Below are positions 17,625 to 24,460 of a stretch of DNA of 57,391 bases, piece by piece. Below the pieces are notes generated by a model. It was not told the DNA's origin. It worked only from the letters and a program-made list of their open reading frames with translations, and searched no databases. The position numbers and the translations under genes are program-made. Position 1 is the stretch's first letter. Each line of letters begins with the position of its first letter. The stretch is from Pseudomonadota bacterium. Its GTDB lineage: Archaea > Thermoplasmatota > SW-10-69-26 > JACQPN01 > JAJPHT01. The stretch spans positions 1-57,391 of the forward strand of contig JAJPHT010000021.1 in assembly GCA_021325135.1 (NCBI GenBank), read 5' to 3'.

Positions 17625-17662
17625 TGGAATCTCACCGCCGTGCGCGGCTCTGGGTCATCGGA

Positions 17663-17671
17663 TGAAAAAAA
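17663..17671 (-). terminator. T-run after tRNA-Ala
   Basis: On the minus strand seven T residues follow directly after the tRNA discriminator base, a typical archaeal termination signal. Confidence 0.6.
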
Positions 17672-17744
17672 TGGACGCGGCGAGATTCGAACTCGCGGCC
17701 TCTCCCATGCCAAGGGAGTGATCTACCAACTGATCTACGCGCCC
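17672..17744 (-). tRNA. tRNA-Ala (anticodon GGC)
   Basis: A 73-base cloverleaf read on the minus strand. The acceptor GGGCGCG pairs with CGCGTCC, including the G3-U70 wobble that marks alanine tRNAs. The anticodon arm is CTCCC-TTGGCAT-GGGAG, and the T arm is GCGAG-TTCGAAT-CTCGC. The discriminator is A and CCA is not encoded. It marks the right edge of the lower-GC island. Confidence 0.95.
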
Positions 17745-17790
17745 GGTGCGGTTGCGGCTCCTGGTCCCAGCGAAGGGTTCCAGAAGCGAG

Positions 17791-17864
17791 TGGGCTCACC
17801 CAGATTCGAACTGGGGATCTTCTCCATGTCAAGGAGATGTCCTAACCAACTAGACCATGAGCCC
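17791..17864 (-). tRNA. tRNA-Val (anticodon GAC)
   Basis: A 74-base cloverleaf on the minus strand. The acceptor GGGCTCA pairs with TGAGCCC. The anticodon arm is TCTCC-TTGACAT-GGAGA, and the T arm is CCCAG-TTCGAAT-CTGGG. The discriminator is A, with no encoded CCA. It is 46 bases upstream of tRNA-Ala on the same strand, so the two may share a transcript. Confidence 0.95.
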
Positions 17865-17996
17865 GTGGTTTTCCCAGGGGGAACGCAGCGAGCAAAGCGT
17901 TTCCCCTATTTCATGGTTGCCCAGCTTGCGCGGCGTGGCGGGGCGCGCGGCGCGGGGTTGCGGCGTCCATGGGAAGCTCCCTGGCTGGCCCCCAAG

Positions 17997-18007
17997 GGTT
18001 TTTAAGG
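17997..18007 (+). promoter_or_regulatory. TATA box for the 42-residue zinc protein
   Basis: GGTTTTTAAGG is centred about 37 bases before ATG 18039 and predicts a leader of about 10 bases. Confidence 0.55.
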
Positions 18008-18038
18008 AATCGCGCCTTCGCTCGGCCCGTCGATCCCC

Positions 18039-18167
18039 ATGCCCTCCAAGGCCATGTGTCCCCAGTGCGGCCAGAAGATCCGCGGTCCTTCGCACGTCTG
18101 CGACCCGACGAAGGTCGTGCGCGAGCAGAAGCGCCAGGCGGTCCTGGCGAAGCTGGCGGGCAAGTAG
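18039..18167 (+). CDS. 42-residue zinc-finger microprotein
   Basis: A tiny protein with CPQC near the N-terminus and, further on, a His-Val-Cys (HVC), which together could bind one zinc. A basic helical tail follows (VVREQKRQAVLAKLAGK). Support for a real gene comes from almost exclusively G/C third positions, a good TATA box upstream, and a perfect hairpin plus T-run right at the stop. I do not recognise the family. A nucleic-acid-binding role is only a guess from the zinc site and basic tail. Confidence 0.7.
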   Translation: MPSKAMCPQCGQKIRGPSHVCDPTKVVREQKRQAVLAKLAGK

Positions 18168-18188
18168 ACCCTCCGGGTCTCGTTTTTT
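18166..18188 (+). terminator. Terminator of the 42-residue zinc protein
   Basis: AGACCC and GGGTCT form a perfect 6-base-pair stem with loop TCC (18166-18180), followed by TTTTTT at 18183-18188. The stem begins inside the stop codon. Confidence 0.75.
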
Positions 18189-18194
18189 CTCGGG

Positions 18195-18935
18195 CTACGG
18201 CGGGGCCGCGGCGCGGACCCCGAGCCGGATGCCGTCGCGTCTTGCTTGCGCGAGCGTGAGCTTCAGGGCTCCGATCTCGCGGAGGTTCGCGACGAGGGGC
18301 GCGTCGCAAGGGAGGACGCTGCGCGCGCCGCATCTTGCAAGGCGCAGCGTGGGCTCCTCCGGCGCGATGGCGTCCAGCGCGACGTCCTGGGGTGTGGCGA
18401 GCTTGGCGGCCTCGTCGCGGGGGGCCCAGAGGGCGGTGACGTCCTCGCGGGTGGCGGCCATCTCCTGGGCGCGCGCGACGAGGCGCGGCAGCGCGGCGCG
18501 GGGGTCCTCGCGGAAGCGCGCCGTGAGCCGGACCTCGCCCCCGCCCACCACCGCGGGCGCCTCCAGGAGGAGGCCCAGCTGCTCGTGGAGGGCCGCGACG
18601 AGGAGGTGCATGGCGGCGTGGGCGCGCGCCTGCTGCTCGCGCCGCGGCGCGTCCAGGTGCAGCTGCGCCTTGGCGCCCACGGCGGGCAGCGGGCCCGACG
18701 TCTTGTGGACGAGGCGCCCCTTGGCGTCCCAGAAGACGCGGTCGAGCTTCAGCTTGTGGCCCTCGGCGAGGACGTGGCCCAGGTCGCAGGGCTGCGCGTG
18801 GCGGTAGCGCGGATCGGCGGCGTGGAAGATCGTCTTGTCCAGGAGGAAGCCGCCCGAGGCGTGCCCCGAGACGGCGGCGAGGGCGGTCTTGCGGCGCGGG
18901 TCCTCCAGGTAGAGGCGTTGCGTCACGGCGCTCAA
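18195..18935 (-). CDS. AlaX-like alanyl-tRNA editing protein with altered zinc site
   Basis: A 246-residue protein resembling free-standing alanyl-tRNA editing factors. It has the central HxxxH (RAHAAMHLL) and near the C-terminus LPCDAPLVANLREIGALKL, which aligns with the AlaX CxxxH-V-x-N-x-x-E-I-G motif. The final His of the metal site appears to be Leu here. Canonical AlaX hydrolyses Ser- or Gly-tRNA(Ala). With one zinc ligand changed, the activity or metal binding may differ. tRNA-Ala lies about 450 bases away, which may be coincidence. It starts 43 bases after the coiled-coil gene on the same strand. Confidence 0.72.
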   Translation of the reverse strand: MSAVTQRLYLEDPRRKTALAAVSGHASGGFLLDKTIFHAADPRYRHAQPCDLGHVLAEGHKLKLDRVFWDAKGRLVHKTSGPLPAVGAKAQLHLDAPRREQQARAHAAMHLLVAALHEQLGLLLEAPAVVGGGEVRLTARFREDPRAALPRLVARAQEMAATREDVTALWAPRDEAAKLATPQDVALDAIAPEEPTLRLARCGARSVLPCDAPLVANLREIGALKLTLAQARRDGIRLGVRAAAPP

Positions 18936-18978
18936 CGCGTCGCCTCCGGCGCCACGTCGGCGGTCGTTCGCGATGCGC

Positions 18979-19230
18979 TCACGGCCGGGCCCGAAGCTCC
19001 GCGTTGTTGATGCCCGCCGCGGCGAGCTCCTTCTTGAGGTGCTCCTCCTCGACGATGAGGGCGTTGATCTCGCGGGTGAGCTTCTCGCGCTCGGCGTGGA
19101 GCTTGGCCTTGCGCTCGCCCTGCGCCTCGGCTTCGTGCTCGCGGGCGCGGCGCAGGAGGCCGCGCTTGGTGCGCAGCTTGGACTCCATGCGGTTGAGGCG
19201 CGACTCCAGCCACCACGTCTTCAGGCCCAT
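18979..19230 (-). CDS. Small coiled-coil protein
   Basis: An 83-residue protein that is almost entirely charged alpha helix with heptad-like Leu spacing (for example LLRRAREHEAEAQGERKAKL, then EREKLTREINALIVEEE). I know no family for it. ATG 19230 is favoured over ATG 19257 because a CTTATGA TATA-like box is centred 27 bases upstream of 19230. It probably forms an oligomeric bundle; nothing indicates a partner other than the downstream AlaX-like gene. Confidence 0.6.
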   Translation of the reverse strand: MGLKTWWLESRLNRMESKLRTKRGLLRRAREHEAEAQGERKAKLHAEREKLTREINALIVEEEHLKKELAAAGINNAELRARP

Positions 19231-19253
19231 GCCCAGCGCATCCCGGTGCGGGC

Positions 19254-19260
19254 TCATAAG
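19254..19260 (-). promoter_or_regulatory. TATA-like box for the coiled-coil gene
   Basis: Minus-strand CTTATGA is centred 27 bases before ATG 19230. Confidence 0.4.
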
Positions 19261-19277
19261 CGCGATGGGCCCGGGGC

Positions 19278-19571
19278 TCACGCCTGGGTGCATGCGTGGC
19301 CGCCCAGGGAGTCGCCCACGCAGCGGACGATCCAGACGGCCTCCTGGCGGCAGTCGTAGGGCGTGCCGCAGGGGAGCGCGCTCACGGCGAGGGGGGTGTC
19401 GACGCACTGCGGGATCCAGGAGAATGCGTAGAGGCAGGCGTCGTGCGTGCCGCTGCAGGGCGTGGGGGCGGTGACGCCCGCGACGCACGCGTTGGCGGGG
19501 ACCGGCTGGGATGCCGAGGCGAGGGGGACGAGCAGGAGCGCGAGCAGGGCGCAAAGGGCGACGCGGGACAA
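19278..19571 (-). CDS. Small secreted protein with eight cysteines
   Basis: A 97-residue protein. A signal peptide (SRVALCALLALLLVPLASAS) is followed by about 75 residues holding eight Cys (in NACVAG, PCSG, DACLY, PQCVD, LPCGT, YDCRQ, VRCVG and HACTQ), an even number suited to four disulfides. The start is a TTG at 19571, chosen because a strong purine-rich site (GGAGGGCGGAGG) lies about 8 bases upstream and the signal peptide then has normal length. The frame also stays open upstream to 19646. No family is recognised. A disulfide-stabilised extracellular peptide is the natural reading. Confidence 0.6.
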   Translation of the reverse strand: MSRVALCALLALLLVPLASASQPVPANACVAGVTAPTPCSGTHDACLYAFSWIPQCVDTPLAVSALPCGTPYDCRQEAVWIVRCVGDSLGGHACTQA

Positions 19572-19694
19572 GGGGTGTGCCTCCGCCCTCCGCAGGGAAG
19601 CCCGATCGCATAAGCCCGACGAGGCGCCAGCGGAGCTCCGTCCCACGTCAAGAGCGCGAGGCGCGCAGCGCCGAAGCGCGGTCGTTGCCTATCG

Positions 19695-19770
19695 CCCCTC
19701 GCCGCAGCGAGGGGCCGCGTAGGGCGTATTGCGCCGCTGGTACGCCAGCGGCCGTTGGTCCGCCAGCGGC
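19695..19770 (-). repeat. Three consecutive perfect hairpins after purF
   Basis: Stem 1 is CCCCTCGC/GCGAGGGG (19695-19714). Stem 2 is CCGCTGG/CCAGCGG (19734-19751). Stem 3 is GCCGTTGG/CCAGCGGC with one G-T pair (19751-19770). Each has a 4-base loop. They begin 3 bases after the purF stop in the direction of transcription. They may protect or end the purF mRNA. Confidence 0.55.
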
Positions 19771-19772
19771 TT

Positions 19773-21206
19773 CTAGAAGAGGGTCGCCTGGGAGGTCTTC
19801 CTCGTGGCCTCGCCCGGGATGTCCACGGGGTAGATGCCCGTGAGGCATCCCGTGCAGAGGTTGCGCGGCTCGTGGGCGATGGCCGTCTGGAGGCCGTCGA
19901 GGCTGATGTACGCCAGCGAGTCGGCGCCGATCATCCTGGCGATCTCGTCCACGGTGTGGTTGGCGGCGACGAGCTGCGTGCGCGTGTTCATGTCGATGCC
20001 CAGATAGCACGGGCTCTTGATGGGGGGGCTTCCGATGCGCACGTGGACCTCGGCGGCGCCCGCCTCGCGCAGCATGGCGACGATGCGCCGCATGGTGGTG
20101 CCGCGCACGATGCTGTCGTCCACCAGCACGACGCGCCGCCCGGAGACGACGGCCTGCACGGGGTTGAGCTTCATGCGGACGCCCATGTCGCGCGCCTGCT
20201 GCGAGGGCATGATGAAGGTGCGGTGGACGTAGCGGTTCTTCATGAGCCCCTCGGCGAAGGGGATGCCCGTGGCCTTGCTGTAGCCCAGGGCGTGCGTGCG
20301 GCCCGAGTCCGGGACGGGGATGACGACGTCCGCGTCCGCGGGCGCCTCCTTGCCCAGGAGCTCGCCGATCTTCGTGCGCACGTCGTGGACGGGGCGCTGG
20401 TCGATGACGCTGTCCGCCCGCGCGAAGTAGACGTACTCGAACATGCAGTGGGCGACCTCGCCGCTGCCGGCCGCGGGGTAGCTCTTGACGCCCTCGGCGC
20501 TGAGCTCCAGGATCTCGCCGGGCATGACGTCGCGCACGAGGCGCGCGTCCAGGATGTTGAGCGCCGTGCTCTCGGAGGCGACGACCCAGCCCTGCCCGTT
20601 GCGAAGCTCGCCGTAGCAGAGCGGCTTGATGGCGAGGGGGTCGCGCACGGCGTACACCTTCTCGCCCAGGAGGATGACGAAGCAGTACGACCCGGTGAGG
20701 TGCCGCATGACGCTGCGGATGGCGCGGGGCACGTTCTCGGTCTGCGCCAATTCGTTGGCCAGCATGCGCACCGCGACCTCGGTGTCGTTGGTGGTGAGGA
20801 ACGCCCACCCCTTGGACTTGAGGTCCTCGCGCAGCGCGGCGCTGTTCACCACGTCGCCGTTGTGCGCGAGCGCGAGCGTGCCGCGTTGCCCCTCGACGAC
20901 GACGGGCTGCGCGTTCTCCAGGAAGCTGCCGCCCGTGGTCGCGTAGCGGACGTGGCCGATGCCGACGTTGCCCTTCAGGGCGTCGAGCACGTCGGGGCCG
21001 AAGATGCCGTCCACGAGCCCCATGGCCTTGTGCGTGCGCGTCCCCGAGCCGTCGAAGACGCTGATGCCGCCCGACTCCTGGCCGCGGTGCTGGAGCGCGT
21101 GCAGGCCGTAGTAGAGAAGGGGCGCGGCGGACGACTTGGCGGCGACGCCCACGACGCCGCACTTGTCCTGGATGACCTCGTCGGCCTCGGCAAGATCGGG
21201 GTCCAT
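19773..21206 (-). CDS. purF: Amidophosphoribosyltransferase
   Basis: A 477-residue enzyme that transfers the amide of glutamine to PRPP, the first committed purine step. The N-terminal glutaminase nucleophile is the Cys of DKCGVVGVA, exposed after removal of a short propeptide of 15 residues. VVLVDDSIVRGTTMRRI is the PRPP loop. Cys residues in AHCMFEYVY, SPCYLGID and LCTGCLTG match the four ligands of the iron-sulfur cluster in Bacillus-type PurF. ATG 21206 is chosen because GGAGGT lies 8 bases upstream and the TATA box at 21252-21265 would start the mRNA near 21231. The frame is open to 21374 but not family-like there. Confidence 0.93.
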   Translation of the reverse strand: MDPDLAEADEVIQDKCGVVGVAAKSSAAPLLYYGLHALQHRGQESGGISVFDGSGTRTHKAMGLVDGIFGPDVLDALKGNVGIGHVRYATTGGSFLENAQPVVVEGQRGTLALAHNGDVVNSAALREDLKSKGWAFLTTNDTEVAVRMLANELAQTENVPRAIRSVMRHLTGSYCFVILLGEKVYAVRDPLAIKPLCYGELRNGQGWVVASESTALNILDARLVRDVMPGEILELSAEGVKSYPAAGSGEVAHCMFEYVYFARADSVIDQRPVHDVRTKIGELLGKEAPADADVVIPVPDSGRTHALGYSKATGIPFAEGLMKNRYVHRTFIMPSQQARDMGVRMKLNPVQAVVSGRRVVLVDDSIVRGTTMRRIVAMLREAGAAEVHVRIGSPPIKSPCYLGIDMNTRTQLVAANHTVDEIARMIGADSLAYISLDGLQTAIAHEPRNLCTGCLTGIYPVDIPGEATRKTSQATLF

Positions 21207-21251
21207 GCGGACGACCTCCGGGCACTCGCCCTGCGCGCCCATCGCCACTCC

Positions 21252-21265
21252 CCCTATAAATAGGG
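21252..21265 (-). promoter_or_regulatory. Near-palindromic TATA box of purF
   Basis: CCCTATAAATAGGG is a strong, nearly symmetric TATA element 46-59 bases upstream of ATG 21206. It predicts a leader of about 25 bases carrying the GGAGGT site. Confidence 0.6.
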
Positions 21266-21325
21266 CAGCGCACCCCGTCGGGGGCGACACGGCGTGCCAC
21301 GCCGCCCGCCCTATGGGCGATGGCA

Positions 21326-21347
21326 TTTTATAGAAGTCCTCGTTTAG
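21326..21347 (+). promoter_or_regulatory. Shared heat-shock-type promoter element, hsp20 copy
   Basis: The 22-base block begins TTTTATAGAAG and ends CCTCGTTTAG. It matches the block before dnaK (44140-44161) at 19 of 22 positions. Its left part is the TATA box, about 29 bases before GTG 21359. The conserved right part overlaps the region just downstream of TATA, a common place for archaeal repressors to bind. Confidence 0.65.
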
Positions 21348-21358
21348 GGGGCCTCGCG

Positions 21359-21970
21359 GTGAGCCCCATGACACCCCCCGAGGACCCTTGGGACGCCTGG
21401 CGCAAGCGCGGCATGAACCCCCGCGACCTGCCGGCCTTCTTCGAGGAGTTCGAGAAGGAGTTCCCCGACTTCTTCCGGGACTTCGAGCGCGAGTTCGCTC
21501 GGATGCAGGGCATGATGGAGAAGGTCATGGAGGACGCCGTGAAGCACGCCAGCAGCCCGCGCCGCGGGGAGCCCTTCGTCTACGGCTTCTCCATGCGCGT
21601 CGGCTCCGACGGCGTGCCCCACCTCCAGCCCTTCGGCAGCGCGGTCAACCAGACCCCCCTCACGCCCGAGGAGGCCGGCGTCGCGCTCCCCCAGGCGCGC
21701 GAGCCGCTCTCGGACGTCATCGAGTCGGAGGGCGAGATCACGGTCACCGTGGAGCTTCCCGGCGCCGAGAAGCAGGACGTCCAGCTCCACGTCGCCGAGG
21801 AGGAGGTCACCGTCAAGGTCGAGAAGGGGCGCCGCTACGCGGCGCGCATCCATCTCCCCGCCAAGGTCGAGCCCGCCTCGGCCAAGGCCACGTTCAAGAA
21901 CAGCATCCTGGACCTGGTGCTGCGCAAGCGGCCCGAGGCCGCTTCCGGGCAGAGGGTCCACATCGAGTGA
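21359..21970 (+). CDS. Hsp20 family small heat-shock protein
   Basis: A 203-residue alpha-crystallin-domain protein. The first 75 residues are highly acidic and aromatic ([20 protein letters not shown]), an extended N-terminal arm. The crystallin domain starts about residue 120 ([20 protein letters not shown]), with the typical [10 protein letters not shown] and a late [14 protein letters not shown] strand. It holds unfolding proteins for refolding. GTG 21359 or ATG 21368 may be the start; GTG fits the TATA spacing. The thermosome gene follows after 19 bases, so the two chaperones are probably co-transcribed from the heat-shock-type promoter. Confidence 0.88.
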   Translation: MSPMTPPEDPWDAWRKRGMNPRDLPAFFEEFEKEFPDFFRDFEREFARMQGMMEKVMEDAVKHASSPRRGEPFVYGFSMRVGSDGVPHLQPFGSAVNQTPLTPEEAGVALPQAREPLSDVIESEGEITVTVELPGAEKQDVQLHVAEEEVTVKVEKGRRYAARIHLPAKVEPASAKATFKNSILDLVLRKRPEAASGQRVHIE

Positions 21971-21989
21971 CGTTCGCAAGGTGAACAGA

Positions 21990-23606
21990 ATGCAGGGCAA
22001 CCAGCCGATCATCATCATGAAGGAAGGCACGACGCGGACCAAGGGCCGCAGCGCCCAGAGCAACAACATCCTCGCCGCGAAGGCCGTGGCCGAGGCGGTC
22101 CGCTCGACCCTGGGTCCGAAGGGCATGGACAAGATGCTCGTGGACAGCATGGGCGACGTCGTCATCACCAACGACGGGGCGACCATCCTCAAGGAGATCG
22201 ACGTCGCGCACCCCGCGGCGAAGATGATCATCGAGGTCGCCAAGACGCAGGAGAACGAGGTCGGCGACGGCACGACCACCAGCGTCGTCCTCGCGGGCGA
22301 GCTTCTCCGCCAGGCGGAGGACCTCATCGAGGACGTCCACCCCACGCTCATCACCCAGGGCTACCGCATGGCGGTCGGCAAGGCCCTGGAGGTCCTCAAG
22401 GGCATCGCCCACCAGATCAAGGCCAACGACAAGGACATGCTCCTGCGCATCGCGCGCACCAGCATGGCCAGCAAGGGCGCCAGCGCCTACAGCGACGTCC
22501 TCGCCGACGTCACCGTGCGCGCGGTGCAGGCCGTCGCCGAGGAGCACAACGGCAAGTGGGTCGTCGACAAGGACGCCATCAAGATCGAGAAGAAGACCGG
22601 CGGCAGCGTGCAGGACAGCGAGCTCGTGCTGGGCGTCGTGCTCGACAAGGAGCGCGCCCACACCCGCATGCCCAAGAGCGTCAAGGACGCCAAGGTGGCT
22701 CTCCTCAACGCGGCCCTGGAGATCAAGAAGACCGAGGTCGACGCCAACATCGAGATCACCGACCCCGGCCAGTTCCAGGCCTTCCTCGACGAGGAGGAGC
22801 GCACCCTGCGCCGCATGGTGGACGCCGTCAAGGCCTCCGGCGCCAACGTCCTCTTCACCCAGAAGGGCATCGACGACCTCGCGCAGCACTTCCTCGCCAA
22901 GGAGGGCGTCTTCGCCGTCAAGTCCGTCTCCGAGAAGGACATGAAGAAGCTCGCCCGCGCCACCGGCGCCAAGATCGTGAGCAACCTCAAGGAGCTCGGC
23001 GCCTCCGACCTCGGCCAGGCCGGCCTCGTCGAGCAGCGCAAGATCGGCGACGACGAGCTGACCTTCATCACCGAGTGCCCCAGCGCCAAGGCCGTCTCCA
23101 TCATGGTCCGCGGCGGCACCGAGCACGTCATCGACGAGGTCGAGCGCACCCTGGACGACGCCATCGGCGTCGTCACCACCGCCATCAAGGACGGCCAGTT
23201 CGTGGCCGGCGGCGGCGCCCCCGAGGTCGAGGTCGCCCTCGCCCTGCGCAAGCACGCCGCCACCGTGGGCGGCCGCGAGCAGCTGGCCATCGAGTGCTTC
23301 GCCGACGCGGTGGAGATCATCCCCCGCACCCTCGCCGAGAACGCGGGCCTCGACGCCATCAACGTCCTCGTGGACCTCCGCAGCGCCCACGAGAAGGGCC
23401 AGAAGCACGCCGGCATCAACCTCGACAGCGGCAAGGTCGAGGACATGCTCGCCCAGCACGTCATCGAGCCGCTGCGCGTCAAGACGCAGGCCCTCCAGAG
23501 CGCGACCGAGGTCGCGACCATGATCCTGCGCATCGACGACGTCATCGCCGCCAAGGAGTTCGAGGCTCCGAAGGGCGGCGGTGGCGGCGAGGACATGGAC
23601 TTCTAA
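21990..23606 (+). CDS. Thermosome subunit (group II chaperonin)
   Basis: A 538-residue archaeal chaperonin subunit. It has [26 protein letters not shown] and [15 protein letters not shown], all parts of the ATP site, and [16 protein letters not shown] in the equatorial domain. The tail ends [10 protein letters not shown], a shorter form of the Gly/Met-rich end. It forms double-ring folding cages. ATG 21990 is preferred over GTG 21981 because AAGGTGA lies just upstream at Shine-Dalgarno spacing. It lies behind hsp20 and ends at a clear terminator. Confidence 0.96.
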   Translation: MQGNQPIIIMKEGTTRTKGRSAQSNNILAAKAVAEAVRSTLGPKGMDKMLVDSMGDVVITNDGATILKEIDVAHPAAKMIIEVAKTQENEVGDGTTTSVVLAGELLRQAEDLIEDVHPTLITQGYRMAVGKALEVLKGIAHQIKANDKDMLLRIARTSMASKGASAYSDVLADVTVRAVQAVAEEHNGKWVVDKDAIKIEKKTGGSVQDSELVLGVVLDKERAHTRMPKSVKDAKVALLNAALEIKKTEVDANIEITDPGQFQAFLDEEERTLRRMVDAVKASGANVLFTQKGIDDLAQHFLAKEGVFAVKSVSEKDMKKLARATGAKIVSNLKELGASDLGQAGLVEQRKIGDDELTFITECPSAKAVSIMVRGGTEHVIDEVERTLDDAIGVVTTAIKDGQFVAGGGAPEVEVALALRKHAATVGGREQLAIECFADAVEIIPRTLAENAGLDAINVLVDLRSAHEKGQKHAGINLDSGKVEDMLAQHVIEPLRVKTQALQSATEVATMILRIDDVIAAKEFEAPKGGGGGEDMDF

Positions 23607-23615
23607 GGTCTTCCC

Positions 23616-23645
23616 GAGGGCCGCTTCGCGGCCCTCCCTTTTCTC
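23616..23645 (+). terminator. Terminator after the thermosome gene
   Basis: GAGGGCCGC and GCGGCCCTC form a perfect 9-base-pair stem with loop TTC (23616-23636). It is followed by CCTTTTCTCTT. Confidence 0.8.
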
Positions 23646-23717
23646 TTCACTTTCGGTCATCCTCGTGGGGCGACAGCCGCAGAATGGTCAAGCCTTCCGT
23701 GAAGCTCCAGCGAGAGC

Positions 23718-24128
23718 ATGGAAGGCTCGCGACCTTCGCTTGGCCCGGACTGGGTGGGCGCGCGCGTCGCGGCGGGCGTGGCCATCGTGGTGGGGCTGCT
23801 CGCGCTCGTCGGCCTCGCCTGGTGGCTGCGAGGCCTTGCCGAAGCGACCGCCCTCTTCCAACTGCTGCAAGGCGTCCTCCTTGGCACGCTGGGCTGGCTC
23901 TACGGCTCCCAGGGGGTGGAGCGGGCGCAGCAGGTCGCCGCCCAGGAGAATGCGGCGAGGCAGGAGGTCGAACGCTCTGGGGAGAGCCTCGACGCACGGA
24001 CACAACGCCTTGAACGGCGGCTGCGCGACCTTGCGGAGGAGATCGCAGCGGCGCGGAGCTATCATGATCATCATGATGGACCGAAGCCTGATGGCCCTCA
24101 AGACGGAATGAGGCGGGAAGCCCCATGA
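23718..24128 (+). CDS. Two-helix membrane protein with a coiled-coil tail
   Basis: A 136-residue protein. Hydrophobic segments lie at about residues 13-37 (VGARVAAGVAIVVGLLALVG and on) and 45-63 (FQLLQGVLLGTLGWLYG). They are followed by a cytoplasmic coiled coil (ERRLRDLAEEIAAA) and a His/Asp-rich stretch, YHDHHDG. I know no family. The stop overlaps the ATG of the next microgene (ATGA), implying coupled translation and perhaps a complex. Confidence 0.6.
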   Translation: MEGSRPSLGPDWVGARVAAGVAIVVGLLALVGLAWWLRGLAEATALFQLLQGVLLGTLGWLYGSQGVERAQQVAAQENAARQEVERSGESLDARTQRLERRLRDLAEEIAAARSYHDHHDGPKPDGPQDGMRREAP

Positions 24129-24238
24129 GCGACATCGACCGCCTTCTGGCTGAAATCGAGGAGGAAATCCGCCTCTCCCAGCTCGCTCGCGAGCACTTTC
24201 GCCGCGTCGTCGCCGAGAACCGGCGCCGGTTGGGCTAG
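24125..24238 (+). CDS. 37-residue helical microprotein
   Basis: The short frame starts MSDIDRLLAEIEEEIRLSQL and ends ENRRRLG. It looks like one amphipathic, highly charged helix. It is credible because its ATG overlaps the upstream stop by 4 bases and its third codon positions are mostly G/C. It could pair with the coiled-coil tail of the preceding membrane protein. No homologue is recognised. Confidence 0.5.
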   Translation: MSDIDRLLAEIEEEIRLSQLAREHFRRVVAENRRRLG

Positions 24239-24345
24239 CCCTCGAGCTCCTCGGTGTCGACGGTGCCCTGCCGCAGCGCCAGGTGGCCCATGCGGAGGAT
24301 GTCGCCCTTCTCTGGCTCCTGCGCCGCGGCCTTGGCTCGGGGCAT
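24235..24345 (-). CDS. Possible 36-residue microprotein
   Basis: The frame starts MPRAKAAAQEPEKGDI and ends VDTEELEG. 34 of its 36 codons end in G or C, and an AGATAAG box is centred 28 bases upstream, consistent with a leaderless gene. It overlaps the end of the 37-residue gene on the other strand by 4 bases. The same AT-rich box could instead serve the plus strand, so the call is tentative. No function is suggested. Confidence 0.4.
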   Translation of the reverse strand: MPRAKAAAQEPEKGDILRMGHLALRQGTVDTEELEG

Positions 24346-24460
24346 GGGCCCGGCTTGGGCCGCCCCATGCTTATCTCCTCCGCTGCGCCGCCACTTTCGG
24401 GCCACCTCGATGGGCGGGAGCCGGAGGAGAGTGAAGCCTGGCTGCGCGCTCGTGGGGGGC

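Larger units (their letters stand above)
11300..17650. other. Lower-GC surface-glycan island
   Basis: Codon third positions and overall composition become much more A/T-rich from the 3' end of galU until just before tRNA-Ala, where the very GC-rich pattern returns. The region encodes two GT4 glycosyltransferases, a GT-C-like polytopic protein, a flippase and a DUF1616 protein. I see no integrase, transposase or clear flanking direct repeat. Gene content and a tRNA-adjacent border suggest lateral exchange of a glycan cassette, perhaps by homologous recombination between conserved flanks. Confidence 0.65.

Noticed and set aside
17672..17864. Attachment-site duplication from integration at tRNA-Ala or tRNA-Val.
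   Set aside because: I could not find a second copy of either tRNA 3' end in the window, and there is no integrase gene. The island border is therefore based on composition only.
19511..19722. Plus-strand frames over the Cys-rich secreted protein.
   Set aside because: They are Arg-rich shadows. The minus-strand frame has a signal peptide, a ribosome site and an even Cys pattern.
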